Shown piece by piece: positions 50,693-59,431 of a stretch of 64,000 nt of DNA. A program made the position numbers and the translations under genes. How positions within the stretch are numbered: the stretch's first letter is position 1; every line of letters begins with the position of its first letter. Under the pieces are notes generated by a model, which saw only the letters and a list, made by a program, of their open reading frames with translations, was not told the DNA's origin and made no database searches. The DNA comes from Negativicoccus succinicivorans (GTDB lineage Bacteria > Bacillota > Negativicutes > Veillonellales > Negativicoccaceae). The stretch spans positions 15,005-79,004 of the forward strand of contig NZ_JACHHI010000002.1 of the NCBI RefSeq assembly GCF_014207605.1. The letters run 5' to 3'.

Positions 50693-51173
50693 ATGGTGGC
50701 GGTCATTCGCGCTGGTCGGAATGCTGGCCGGCGTCATGCTGATGAGCGGCTGCGGCAATGATGAGAAAGTCGGCGTTGTCGATTTTGAACGCATCGCACG
50801 GGAAAGCGGCCAGGCGCAGCAGATCACTCAGGAAATCATGACCAAGCAGGCGGAAATCGCAGCGCGTCTGCAGCAGGCGCAGGCGACTTCCTCGCCGGAA
50901 GAATTCGCCGTGACGGAACAGACGGCCAAACGTGAATTACAAGTATTTCAGATGGCCAAACAACAGCAATTCCAGGCGCTGATCGAAAGTCAGTCCCAAC
51001 TGATCGCCAAGGAAAAAAAGCTCGGCATTATTATGCATAAGAATGCCGTTCATTACCAAGGTGTGGACGTGACGGAAGAATTGCTGGCGAAACTCAAAGC
51101 CAACGACAACACGAATAAAAAACAGAATCAAGAGGCGCAACCGGCCTCCGCAGAGAAAAGCGGGCAAAAATAA
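50682..51173 (+). CDS. OmpH-like lipoprotein, short form
   Basis: 163 residues from a GTG at 50682 (AAGGAGG upstream, inside the previous gene). Lipobox LMSGC with Cys24. The mature part begins KVGVVDFERIARESGQAQQI, the OmpH/Skp start motif, has a Gln/Ala-rich helical hairpin and ends LGIIMHKNAVHYQGVDVTEELL, the usual OmpH end, plus a polar tail. A lipid-anchored Skp relative. The stop overlaps the lpxD start. Confidence 0.85.
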   Translation: MVNKWWRSFALVGMLAGVMLMSGCGNDEKVGVVDFERIARESGQAQQITQEIMTKQAEIAARLQQAQATSSPEEFAVTEQTAKRELQVFQMAKQQQFQALIESQSQLIAKEKKLGIIMHKNAVHYQGVDVTEELLAKLKANDNTNKKQNQEAQPASAEKSGQK

Positions 51174-52195
51174 TGGCATACACAGTAGCGGATCTGGCTA
51201 AACGAGTCAACGGTAAAGTATACGGCGACGGAAATAAAACAATCACCGGCGTTGCGGGCGTGGAAACGGCCGGCCCGAACGACATTGCTTTTTTACTGGA
51301 CGAATACGCCGCGCAATTGCCGCTGGTGAAAGCGGGCGCGGTACTGATGACAAGCGCGCCGGAAGAAACGGTGGCAACGACCGTGATCGTCACGGAAAAT
51401 CCGAAATGGGCATTCGCGGAACTGGTCGATGTATTGAAACCCTTGTACGTGCCGCCGGTCGGCATTCATCCGACGGCCGTTGTCGATGCAACGGCGGAGA
51501 TTGATCCGCAGGCGACGATTTTACCGTATGTGGTGATCGGTGCCGGCACTGTTGTCAAAGCGGGTGCTATTTTACATCCGCATGTCGTGTTGGGACGTGA
51601 CGTGACCGTCGGTTGCGATACGGAAATTCATCCCGGCGCGGTGCTTCACGATCGGACCGAAGTCGGTGATCGGGTTATCATTCGCGCCAACGCCGTGATT
51701 GGCGGTGAGGGTTTCGGATTTGCTACCGAAGACGGTAAACATACGCGGATTCGCCAAATCGGTCGCGTCGTCATCGGCGACGATGTTGAAGTCGGCGCCG
51801 GCACGACGATCGACAACGCGACATTCGGTGAAACCTCGATCGGCCGCGGCACGAAGATTGACAACCTTGTGCATCTCGGTCACAATGTCCAAATCGGTGA
51901 AGACTGCTTTATCATTGCTCAGGTGGGCGTGGCGGGTTCGACCGCGATCGGTAACCACTGTATTTTAGCGGGGCAGACCGGCGTTTCCGGACATCTTACG
52001 ATTGCCGATCATGTTACCTGCGGCGGTAAGACGGGCGTCGTGGGTAGCATTAAAGAGCCGGGCACATATGTGGGCTTTCCGGCCCGTCCGCATCGTCAGT
52101 GGGGACGGATTGAAGGAACACTCAATCATTTGCCCGAACTGATGAAACGCGTGAAACGTTTGGAAAAAGCGTTGGAGAAAACTACGAAAGAATAA
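51173..52195 (+). CDS. lpxD: UDP-3-O-acylglucosamine N-acyltransferase
   Basis: 340 residues. An N-terminal uridine-binding domain (about 1-98) precedes a left-handed beta-helix of hexapeptide repeats (IGAGTVVKAGAILHPHVVLG onwards) and a C-terminal helix. The general base is predicted as His237 in NLVHLGHNVQIG. It adds the N-linked acyl chain in lipid A synthesis, the third step. Its presence shows that the organism makes lipopolysaccharide. Last gene of the bamA-ompH run; a terminator follows. Confidence 0.96.
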   Translation: MAYTVADLAKRVNGKVYGDGNKTITGVAGVETAGPNDIAFLLDEYAAQLPLVKAGAVLMTSAPEETVATTVIVTENPKWAFAELVDVLKPLYVPPVGIHPTAVVDATAEIDPQATILPYVVIGAGTVVKAGAILHPHVVLGRDVTVGCDTEIHPGAVLHDRTEVGDRVIIRANAVIGGEGFGFATEDGKHTRIRQIGRVVIGDDVEVGAGTTIDNATFGETSIGRGTKIDNLVHLGHNVQIGEDCFIIAQVGVAGSTAIGNHCILAGQTGVSGHLTIADHVTCGGKTGVVGSIKEPGTYVGFPARPHRQWGRIEGTLNHLPELMKRVKRLEKALEKTTKE

Positions 52196-52223
52196 AAAAT
52201 GCCGTCGCAGACGGCATTTTTTT
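52195..52223 (+). terminator. terminator of the bamA-lpxD run
   Basis: AAAAATGCCGTC-GCAG-ACGGCATTTTTTT, strong stem and T run right after lpxD. Confidence 0.92.
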
Positions 52224-52237
52224 GACGGAGGCGGGAT

Positions 52238-53164
52238 ATGTATTTTTGGCTACAATTAGGGCGTCGTTGGGCATGCGGTTTGCCGGCCGGCGCCGCGCGT
52301 CATTGGGGGGATCGCCTGGGGCGGTTTTTCTGGCGCGTGCTGCCGCAAAAACGGAAAGATATTGCCGTGGAAAATATTTTGCGGGCCGAGCTGGCTGATT
52401 CGCCGGAGCAGGCGCGGGCGATCGCGAAAACATCCGCTGTTCGTTTGGGGCGGATCGCGCTCGATGTGCTGCGTTTTCCGCTGTACACCGAGGGCCGCAT
52501 TTTAGAGCAGATGCATTTCACCGGCACGGAGGAACTCGACGCCCTTTACCGCAACGGCGGCGGCTGCATTATTGCGGCTTCGCACACGGACAACTGGGAG
52601 ATGCTGGGCGGAGCGCTGGCGAGCAAATATCCCGGCAAAATTGTCGCCGTCGGTTTCAAACAGTCAAATGAAGGTTTCGATCGGTTCATTCGCGAGTCGC
52701 GCGCGATGCTCGGCGAAGAAGTGCTGTATCCGAAAAACATGCGGGAAATTTTGCGGCTTTTGGAAGAGGGCAAATGGATTTGCCTTTTGTACGATCAGGA
52801 CGGCGGCGGCAAAGGAATGCTGGCGCAACTGTTTCGCACACTGGCGCTTTCCGTTACCGGACCGGCCGTTTTTTCCTATGCGCGCAAAGTGCCGATCGTG
52901 CCTGTGCAGATCTATACGCGTGACGAAGGTTTTGATGTGGTCGTGCAAAAATCGCTCCGGACGCGTCAGGATTTGAAAAAAGCGGTCGCGGTACGGGAAA
53001 TGACCGATACCTTGAATGCGATTTTGGCAGAGCGCGTGAGCGAGCGTCCGGCAGATTGGTTTTGGATCCACAATCGTTGGAAATGGACGAAACGCATCTA
53101 TGGAGATCCGCATGACCTGTGGCGCAAAGAACAGGCGCAACGGGCAAAGGAGGACGAAGCATGA
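52238..53164 (+). CDS. LpxL/HtrB-like lipid A acyltransferase
   Basis: 308 residues. The lysophospholipid acyltransferase motif HTDNWE (His116, Glu121) follows GGGCIIAASH, and GKWICLLYDQDGGGKGM and SYARKVPIVPVQIY match the family's later blocks. Enzymes of this family add late (secondary) acyl chains to lipid A at the inner membrane. N-terminal hydrophobicity is modest. ACGGAGG lies just before the ATG, so it can be translated separately from lpxD; its 3' end overlaps deoC (ATGA). Whether it is LpxL-, LpxM- or LpxP-like cannot be told. Confidence 0.88.
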   Translation: MYFWLQLGRRWACGLPAGAARHWGDRLGRFFWRVLPQKRKDIAVENILRAELADSPEQARAIAKTSAVRLGRIALDVLRFPLYTEGRILEQMHFTGTEELDALYRNGGGCIIAASHTDNWEMLGGALASKYPGKIVAVGFKQSNEGFDRFIRESRAMLGEEVLYPKNMREILRLLEEGKWICLLYDQDGGGKGMLAQLFRTLALSVTGPAVFSYARKVPIVPVQIYTRDEGFDVVVQKSLRTRQDLKKAVAVREMTDTLNAILAERVSERPADWFWIHNRWKWTKRIYGDPHDLWRKEQAQRAKEDEA

Positions 53165-53817
53165 TTGCAAGTTATATTGACCACACGCTGCTGGCGCCCG
53201 ACGCGAGTGCCCGCGCTATCGAAACGCTTTGTGAAGAAGCCAAGACGTATCATTTCGCCACCGTTTGCGTCGCGCCGTATCGCGTGCGACAGGCGGCGCA
53301 GGCGCTTGCCGGCAGCGGCGTCGGCGTGACGACGGTCGTCGGTTTTCCGCACGGCGCGAACGGCGGTCCGATGAAAGCGGCGGAAGCGAGCTGGGCGTTG
53401 GCGCAGGGCGCGACCGAAATTGACATGGTGCAAAATATCGGCGCGGTGAAAGACGGCGCGTGGGATATGGTGGCGAAGGAAATTCGCCAGGTGCGTGCGG
53501 CGATCGGTGATGTTACACTCAAAGTGATTTTGGAAACGGCGTTGTTGACGCCGACGGAAATTGTGAATGCCTGCAAGCTGGCCCAAGAAGTCGGCGCGGA
53601 CTTTGTGAAAACCTCGACCGGTTTTGCCGGTGCAGGCGCCACCGTAGCGAACGTGAAACTGATGCGCGACACCGTGGGACCCCATTTTGGAGTCAAAGCC
53701 GCCGGCGGCATTCGCGATTTTGCGACGGCGCGCGCGATGCTTGACGCGGGCGCGAATCGGCTCGGCGTCAGCGCGGGCGTTGCGATTGCGCGGGCGGAAA
53801 ACGCTGAAAGCAAATAA
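53161..53817 (+). CDS. deoC: deoxyribose-phosphate aldolase
   Basis: 218 residues from the ATG at 53161 (AAAGGAGG upstream). YIDHTLLAPDAS, VVGFPHGANGG, EIDMVQNIGAVKDG and DFVKTSTGFAGAGA are DeoC motifs; Lys150 forms the Schiff base. It splits deoxyribose 5-phosphate into glyceraldehyde 3-phosphate and acetaldehyde, feeding nucleoside sugars into central metabolism. It overlaps the acyltransferase gene by four bases but is unrelated in function. Confidence 0.95.
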   Translation: MIASYIDHTLLAPDASARAIETLCEEAKTYHFATVCVAPYRVRQAAQALAGSGVGVTTVVGFPHGANGGPMKAAEASWALAQGATEIDMVQNIGAVKDGAWDMVAKEIRQVRAAIGDVTLKVILETALLTPTEIVNACKLAQEVGADFVKTSTGFAGAGATVANVKLMRDTVGPHFGVKAAGGIRDFATARAMLDAGANRLGVSAGVAIARAENAESK

Positions 53818-53840
53818 AAAGACCGCAAGGTCTTTTTTAT
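53815..53840 (+). terminator. terminator of deoC
   Basis: AAAAAGACC-GCAA-GGTCTTTTTT directly after the stop codon. Confidence 0.88.
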
Positions 53841-53892
53841 TTTCACGAATAACAAAGATTTGACGAAACGATTACGCGTTTTTTCCGATGTG

Positions 53893-53901
53893 TGATATAA
53901 T
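53893..53901 (+). promoter_or_regulatory. extended -10 promoter of typA
   Basis: TGA-TATAAT, 32 bases before the typA start; no strong -35. Confidence 0.55.
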
Positions 53902-53933
53902 ATTAAAGTTATTAAAAATCAGGAGGAACATCT

Positions 53934-55748
53934 ATGCAACGGCAAGATATACGTAATGTCGCGATCATCGCTCACGTTGACCACGGCAAAACTACATTGG
54001 TCGACGCCATGCTGCGTCAAAGCCACGTTTTCCGTGAGAATGAACGCGTTGCCGAACGCGTTATGGACTCGAATGATCTTGAACGCGAACGCGGGATCAC
54101 CATTTTGTCCAAAAATACCGCTGTCATGTACAACGGCACGAAAATCAATATTGTCGACACACCCGGCCACGCCGATTTCGGCGGTGAAGTCGAACGTATT
54201 TTGAACATGGTCGACGGCGTCGTGTTGCTGGTCGACGCTTTTGAAGGCCCGATGCCGCAGACGAAGTACGTGCTGCGCAAAGCCTTGGAGCAAAATTTGA
54301 AGCCGATCGTCGTCATCAACAAGATCGACCGCCCGGATCAACGCGTCGAGGAAGTCGAAGGGGAAATCATCGACCTCTTTATTGAACTGGATGCGAGCGA
54401 CGAACAGCTCGACTTCCCGGTCATTTACGCGTCCGCTCGCGCGGGGATTGCCAAATTGTCAATGGATGACAGCAGCGACAGTGTCGAGCCGCTTTTCCAA
54501 ACGCTTTTGGATTACATTCCGGCGCCGGAAGGCGACATGGAAGCGCCTCTGCAGATCATGGTTACGACGCTGGATTACGATGATTACGTCGGCAAAATCG
54601 CCATCGGTCGTATCGTGCGCGGTTTCGTCCGTTACGGTCAGCCGGTCGCGATCATGAACGGCGATCAGGTGCGCCAGGATAAAATCGGCCGTCTGTACAC
54701 GTACAACGGTTTGGCGCGCGTGGAAACGAACGACGCGAAGATGGGCGACATCGTCGCGATCACCGGTTTCAAAGACATCAACATCGGCGAGACCATCACC
54801 GATCCGGAACATCCGGAAGCATTGCCCTCGATCAATATCGACGAACCGACATTGTCGATGGTATTTTCCGTCAACGACAGCCCGTTCGCGGGCCAGGACG
54901 GCGAATACGTCACCAGCCGTCATTTGCGCGCCCGCCTTTTGAAAGAAGTGCAGACGAACGTCGCGATGAAAGTGGAAGAAACCGATTCCGCCGACGCGTT
55001 CAAAGTGTCCGGTCGCGGCGAATTGCATTTGTCGATTTTAATCGAAATGATGCGCCGCGAAGGCTATGAATTGCAGGTCGGCAAACCGATGGTCATCATG
55101 AAAATGATCAACGGTCAGAAATGCGAACCGTTGGAACGCTTGAATGTCGACGTGCCGCAGGAATTCATGGGCACCGTTATGGAAAGTCTCGGACCGCGTA
55201 AAGCGGAACTCATCAGCATGAATGAGCTGTCGGGTTACCTGCGCATGGAATTTATCATTCCGGCGCGCGGTCTGATCGGCTTCCGCAGCGAGTTTTTGAC
55301 GAATACCAAAGGCAACGGTGTTATGTACCACGTATTCCACGGGTACGCTCCTTTCAAAGGGGAGATTCCGATGCGGACGCGCGGCGCGCTGGTCGCTGTC
55401 GAACCGGGCGAAACCACCGCGTACGGCTTGGGTAATATCGAAGAACGCGGTACGCTTTTCCTCGGACCGAATGAATCCGTGTATGAAGGCCAAGTAGTCG
55501 GCGAAAACGCTCGCGATACCGATATGGACGTCAACCCGTGCAAGAAAAAACACGTATCCAACATGCGCGCGTCGGGCTCCGATGATACGATTCGCTTGAC
55601 TCCGCCGCGTCAATTTACGTTGGAAGAAGCGCTGGAATGGATCAACGACGACGAAACGGTCGAAGTGACCCCGCACGCCATCCGCATTCGCAAACGTATT
55701 TTGAGCCAGCAGGCCCGTTACAAAGCGGCGAAGAAAAAACAGCAATAA
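53934..55748 (+). CDS. typA: ribosome-associated GTPase TypA/BipA
   Basis: 604 residues. GTPase motifs: [10 protein letters not shown] (G1), ERGITI (G2), [14 protein letters not shown] (G3) and NKIDRPDQR (G4). EF-G-like domains follow, then the BipA-specific C-terminal domain with [27 protein letters not shown] and [27 protein letters not shown]. It binds the ribosome in stress and cold and helps 50S assembly. AGGAGGA lies 8 bases before the ATG. Single gene with its own terminator. Confidence 0.97.
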   Translation: MQRQDIRNVAIIAHVDHGKTTLVDAMLRQSHVFRENERVAERVMDSNDLERERGITILSKNTAVMYNGTKINIVDTPGHADFGGEVERILNMVDGVVLLVDAFEGPMPQTKYVLRKALEQNLKPIVVINKIDRPDQRVEEVEGEIIDLFIELDASDEQLDFPVIYASARAGIAKLSMDDSSDSVEPLFQTLLDYIPAPEGDMEAPLQIMVTTLDYDDYVGKIAIGRIVRGFVRYGQPVAIMNGDQVRQDKIGRLYTYNGLARVETNDAKMGDIVAITGFKDINIGETITDPEHPEALPSINIDEPTLSMVFSVNDSPFAGQDGEYVTSRHLRARLLKEVQTNVAMKVEETDSADAFKVSGRGELHLSILIEMMRREGYELQVGKPMVIMKMINGQKCEPLERLNVDVPQEFMGTVMESLGPRKAELISMNELSGYLRMEFIIPARGLIGFRSEFLTNTKGNGVMYHVFHGYAPFKGEIPMRTRGALVAVEPGETTAYGLGNIEERGTLFLGPNESVYEGQVVGENARDTDMDVNPCKKKHVSNMRASGSDDTIRLTPPRQFTLEEALEWINDDETVEVTPHAIRIRKRILSQQARYKAAKKKQQ

Positions 55749-55777
55749 TAAAAAGACCTCGCAAGAGGTCTTTTTTG
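55749..55777. terminator. bidirectional terminator after typA
   Basis: AAAAAGACCTC-GCAA-GAGGTCTTTTTT between typA and the convergent membrane protein gene; the A/T runs allow use from both sides. Confidence 0.9.
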
Positions 55778-55783
55778 CGTGCA

Positions 55784-56422
55784 TCAGGAATGTGTCACTC
55801 GGCGCCGGCTGATGAAACGGAGCAGCCACCAACCGAAGTAGGCGAAGAGAATAAAGATCGCGAAATAGTCAACGAAAAATAAAATCGCGCTCGGTTCCGC
55901 TTTTGGGTGTTTTAAATACAAATACGCCATTTTCAAAAAGAAATTACGAGCGACCGCGATATACAAGCCGTACAGACTGATCGCGCCGAGCACCGCATGC
56001 CATTTCGCACCGAGCGGCGGCAAAACACGTCGCATTGTGTGACGCAAACTGTCCCAATAAAAGCCGGCGTGCATCGCGACAAGCGCGTAAAACCAAGAAG
56101 ACGAACAGATGTGAACGTACTTGGCATAGCGTAACACTTCACGGCCCGGATGCGGGATCAGCGATGAAAATAAAAATCCCGAAAGGAAACAAATGACGAA
56201 CACCGCGCAAAGCACATAGTTCGCTGCGCGCAGAAAACGAGTTCTCGGCGTCGCGCGCCGGGCTAATTTTCCCAAGGCGCGGCGATGTTCGTAGACATGG
56301 TAGCCGACAATCAACGCGAAAAGATAGGCGATCCACTCATGACCGCTGAGTTTCGTCAACGGATACGCCATAGTGGCAAAGAGGCTGACCAAAAGCCCGA
56401 TGTGCATAATGCGTCGTTGCAT
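55784..56422 (-). CDS. heme-type membrane protein (DUF4405/cytochrome b561-like)
   Basis: 212 residues from the ATG at 56422 after GGGAGGA; codons further up are not preceded by an RBS. Four to six membrane helices with His at helix ends: SGHEWIAYLFALIVGYHVYEHR, YVHICSSSWFYALVAMHAGFYW and KWHAVLGAISLYGLY. The paired His spacing fits the heme-binding four-helix core of DUF4405/cytochrome b-type proteins. It may carry electrons across the inner membrane; partner and substrate are unknown. It lies alone on the minus strand. Confidence 0.7.
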   Translation of the reverse strand: MQRRIMHIGLLVSLFATMAYPLTKLSGHEWIAYLFALIVGYHVYEHRRALGKLARRATPRTRFLRAANYVLCAVFVICFLSGFLFSSLIPHPGREVLRYAKYVHICSSSWFYALVAMHAGFYWDSLRHTMRRVLPPLGAKWHAVLGAISLYGLYIAVARNFFLKMAYLYLKHPKAEPSAILFFVDYFAIFILFAYFGWWLLRFISRRRVTHS

Positions 56423-56528
56423 AATTCCTCCCTCGCGACCATTTCCCCGTGGCCGCTTTACTTTCATTATACCAGCAGAAAGGCGCGCGGCAACCGTCGT
56501 CAAAAGACCGCAAAGGCGATTCTTACTA

Positions 56529-56537
56529 TGCTATAAT
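56529..56537 (+). promoter_or_regulatory. extended -10 promoter of the YihY-family gene
   Basis: TGC-TATAAT, about 63 bases before the chosen GTG start; -35 weak. Confidence 0.5.
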
Positions 56538-56599
56538 AAAACCAGCTGTTTTACGTCTGCGTTGACGTAATTGTCATGGTTGTAGAAAGGGGAAAGAAC

Positions 56600-57550
56600 G
56601 TGGACCCTTGGGTAGTCATGCGGCATCGTCTTAACGAAGCGCAATGGTTCAAACGTCTGCGTGATTCGCGGGCTTTATATATTGGTAAACGTTTATATCA
56701 GCGGTATATGGATGATGATGTGGGGATGCTGGCCGCGGCCGCGACCTACTACCTGATTTTGGCGCTGGTGCCGTTTATGATTTTCCTGTTTAATATCATA
56801 TTGTTCGTGGCGGCGTCGCAAATCGATACGGTGTTGCGTTACATGCAGTACCTGCCGGGCGATGTGCCGGCGACGCTCGCGCCGGTGGTTACCGATATTA
56901 TCGAGCAACGTTCGACCACGGTATTGTCCATCGGTCTTTTATTGGCGCTGTGGTCGTCATCCAAAGGCATCGACACCTTGATCCGCGCGACCGATATCGC
57001 GTTTCAGACGGGCAAAAATGTCCAGTCCTATATTCGCGTCAAAACGAAATCGATCCTGTTCACCTTGCTGATTGTCGGGACGATGCTGGCGTCGCTCGGC
57101 ATTACCGTATTCGGCAATCTGATCGTGAAAACATTTATGGGAGTGCTCGGTTTGACGAAAGAATTTCTCTTCTTTTGGAGAATCGGCACCTACCTGATTC
57201 CTTTTGTGGCGATGATTTTGGTGTTGGCGGTTTTCTACCGTTACGCGCCGCGTTTTGTCGAACACGAGGGGCGCACGCCCTGGTCGCACACGCTCACCAG
57301 CGCCGCGATCGTGACGACGATTTGGGTCGCTATGACGGGGGCGTACGGCTTTTATGTGAGCAATATCGCCAATATGGGCGCGACCTACGGCTCGCTGGTC
57401 GGCTTGATGATTCTTTTCATCTGGCTCAATTTGACCTCGCTCATTTTCATTATGGGCGCGGAATTTATCGCGGCGTTTGACGATATGCATTTGTTTTTCA
57501 CGGTTCCGCGTCGTAAAGATTACCAAACGGAAGACTTTCGGATTGTCTGA
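56600..57550 (+). CDS. YihY/BrkB-family inner-membrane protein
   Basis: 316 residues from a GTG at 56600, 7 bases after AAAGGGG; an in-frame ATG at 56576 has no RBS. Six predicted membrane helices and family motifs DDDVGMLAAAATYYLILALVPFMIFL, LWSSSKGIDTLIRATDIAF and YGSLVGLMILFIWLNLTSLIFIMGAEF. YihY proteins were once called ribonuclease BN, wrongly; recent work links the family to phospholipid transport in envelopes, which would suit this organism, but the role here is not shown. Confidence 0.88.
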   Translation: MDPWVVMRHRLNEAQWFKRLRDSRALYIGKRLYQRYMDDDVGMLAAAATYYLILALVPFMIFLFNIILFVAASQIDTVLRYMQYLPGDVPATLAPVVTDIIEQRSTTVLSIGLLLALWSSSKGIDTLIRATDIAFQTGKNVQSYIRVKTKSILFTLLIVGTMLASLGITVFGNLIVKTFMGVLGLTKEFLFFWRIGTYLIPFVAMILVLAVFYRYAPRFVEHEGRTPWSHTLTSAAIVTTIWVAMTGAYGFYVSNIANMGATYGSLVGLMILFIWLNLTSLIFIMGAEFIAAFDDMHLFFTVPRRKDYQTEDFRIV

Positions 57551-57580
57551 CGCGACATGTTTCGCACGCCGGATATCCTG

Positions 57581-57589
57581 TGTTACAAT
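57581..57589 (+). promoter_or_regulatory. extended -10 promoter of the trmL-ylbF-murB run
   Basis: TGT-TACAAT, 37 bases before the trmL start. Confidence 0.5.
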
Positions 57590-57625
57590 ACACTGTATTG
57601 AAAGATTTCTATGTAGGAGGCAAGT

Positions 57626-58132
57626 ATGCACATTGTTTTAGTCGAGCCGGAAATTCCCGGTAATACCGGCAATATCAGTCGCTTATGCGCGGCCAATCAT
57701 CTTGTCTTGCACTTGGTGAAACCGCTCGGATTTTCGATTGATGACAAGCATTTGAAGCGTGCCGGGTTAGACTATTGGGATTTGTTGGAAGTTCATATTC
57801 ACGAAAATTATCAGGCGTTGGTCGAATATCTCAAGGGCCGACGTTTCTGGTTTAATACGACGAAAGCGGAAAAAAGCTATACCGATGTCCGCTTCACTGA
57901 TGAAGATGTCCTGGTATTCGGCAAGGAGACCAAAGGACTGCCGGAAGAATTATTGGCCGCGCATCCGGAGCAATGCATTCGGATTCCGATGCGGGCCGAA
58001 GCCCGTTCATTGAATTTATCGAACGCGGTGGCGATTGTTTCGTACGAGGCCTTGCGTCAGTTAGATTTTCCCACGCTGGCGCAAAAAGGACATTTACCCG
58101 AAGGGAAAGGAGATTCCCATGAATATGTATGA
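57626..58132 (+). CDS. trmL: tRNA (cytidine(34)-2'-O)-methyltransferase
   Basis: 168 residues. SPOUT methyltransferase motifs are intact: LVEPEIPGNTGNISRLC, HLVKPLGFSIDDKHLKRAGLDYWD, VLVFGKETKGLPEE and IPMRAEARSLNLSNAVAIVSYEALRQ. It methylates the 2'-OH of the wobble base in tRNA-Leu using S-adenosylmethionine. AGGAGG precedes the ATG. It overlaps ylbF by 14 bases. Confidence 0.95.
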   Translation: MHIVLVEPEIPGNTGNISRLCAANHLVLHLVKPLGFSIDDKHLKRAGLDYWDLLEVHIHENYQALVEYLKGRRFWFNTTKAEKSYTDVRFTDEDVLVFGKETKGLPEELLAAHPEQCIRIPMRAEARSLNLSNAVAIVSYEALRQLDFPTLAQKGHLPEGKGDSHEYV

Positions 58133-58490
58133 TGACGCTTATAATTTAGCGAAAAGTATTCGCGAAAGCGCGGAAATGAAACAGCTGATCGCGGCGAAAG
58201 AAAAACTGGCGCAGGACGCGTCGGCGAAAGATCTGGCGGAAGAATTTCTCGCCTTGCAGATGGAAGCGGAATACCGTCGCATGCTGCAGAAAACAGACGG
58301 CTGGGACGGCATGGAAAAGTTACAGAGTTTGCAGGTGATGGTGCAAAATAACTCGCTTGCGAGTGAATATCTGCACGCGTTCATGCGTTGGCAGCAGGTG
58401 GCCGCCGATATTCAAAAAATTGTTAGCGATGCTATCAGCGAAGGCGTTCCCGATTTATCCCGCTTTGCGCCGGCGGAGGGAAAGCAGTGA
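58119..58490 (+). CDS. YlbF/YmcA-family protein
   Basis: 123 residues from the ATG at 58119 after AAAGGAG. Almost entirely helical; DDAYNLAKSIRESAEMKQLIAAKEKLAQD and LQVMVQNNSLASEYLHAFMRWQQVAADIQKIV match the Com_YlbF family. In Bacillus, YlbF, YmcA and YaaT form a complex that affects RNase Y and mRNA processing. Only one member is visible here. The stop overlaps the murB start. Confidence 0.8.
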   Translation: MNMYDDAYNLAKSIRESAEMKQLIAAKEKLAQDASAKDLAEEFLALQMEAEYRRMLQKTDGWDGMEKLQSLQVMVQNNSLASEYLHAFMRWQQVAADIQKIVSDAISEGVPDLSRFAPAEGKQ

Positions 58491-59431
58491 CTAAAGAGTA
58501 TTGGGAAGAGTTGTTTTCCGGCGTTGTCCCCAAGAGCGCGTTGCATTTTGCCGAGCCGATGGCGCGGCATACGACCTTTGCGATCGGCGGACCGGCGGAT
58601 CTTTATATCGAGCCGGCGACCGAGGCGGAACTGGCGGGCGTATTGCGCGTTGTCGCCAATGAAAAATGCCCGCTGATGATTCTCGGCGGCGGGGCGAATG
58701 TGTTGGTGCGCGACGGCGGTGTGCGCGGCGTTGTGGTCGGTCTTTCACGGCTGGTGCGACCCTGCTACACCGACGGCACCCGACTTGTCGTGGCCGGCGG
58801 CGTGCGTTTGGCGCAGGCCTCTCGCGCCGCGGCGAAAGCGGAACTGTCCGGTTTGGAATTCGCTTGCGGTATTCCCGGTACGATCGGCGGCGCCGTGTGG
58901 ATGAATGCGGGCGCGTATGGCGGCGAGATGCAACAGATCGTGACGGAAGTGACGGCGCTCACGCGCGCGGGCGAACGGGTCGTCTACGCGGGAGATCAGC
59001 TGCATTTCGCGTATCGCCACAGCGTGTTCCAGGAAACGGGCGATATCATCACGCAGGTGACGATGGAGCTGCAACCGGGGAATGCGGCGGAGATTCGCGC
59101 GAAGATGGCGGATTATACGCAACGGCGGACGACGAAACAGCCGCTCGATATGCCGAGCTCTGGCTCCACATTTAAGCGGCCCGTCGGCTACTATGCGGGG
59201 ACATTGATTGAAACGACGGGACTCAAAGGTTTGACGGTCGGCGGCGCGCAGGTTTCCATGCGTCACGCGGGCTTTATCGTCAATTGCGGCGGCGCGACCG
59301 CGGCCGATGTGCTGGGCTTGATTGCCGAAGTGCAGCGGCGTGTTTTCGCGGCGCATGGCGTAACGCTGGAGCCGGAAGTACAAATTTTCGGTGAAGATGA
59401 ACAAAGGAGTGAGACCGACGATGCGTATTGA
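58487..59431 (+). CDS. murB: UDP-N-acetylmuramate dehydrogenase
   Basis: 314 residues from a GTG that overlaps the ylbF stop. FAD-binding motifs [27 protein letters not shown] and [21 protein letters not shown] are present, as is [10 protein letters not shown] with the proton-donor Ser and a C-terminal LEPEVQIFG with the catalytic Glu. The short SGSTFKRP form marks type II MurB. It reduces UDP-N-acetylenolpyruvylglucosamine to make UDP-MurNAc for peptidoglycan. It overlaps the rph-rdgB gene by 11 bases. Confidence 0.96.
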   Translation: MTKEYWEELFSGVVPKSALHFAEPMARHTTFAIGGPADLYIEPATEAELAGVLRVVANEKCPLMILGGGANVLVRDGGVRGVVVGLSRLVRPCYTDGTRLVVAGGVRLAQASRAAAKAELSGLEFACGIPGTIGGAVWMNAGAYGGEMQQIVTEVTALTRAGERVVYAGDQLHFAYRHSVFQETGDIITQVTMELQPGNAAEIRAKMADYTQRRTTKQPLDMPSSGSTFKRPVGYYAGTLIETTGLKGLTVGGAQVSMRHAGFIVNCGGATAADVLGLIAEVQRRVFAAHGVTLEPEVQIFGEDEQRSETDDAY

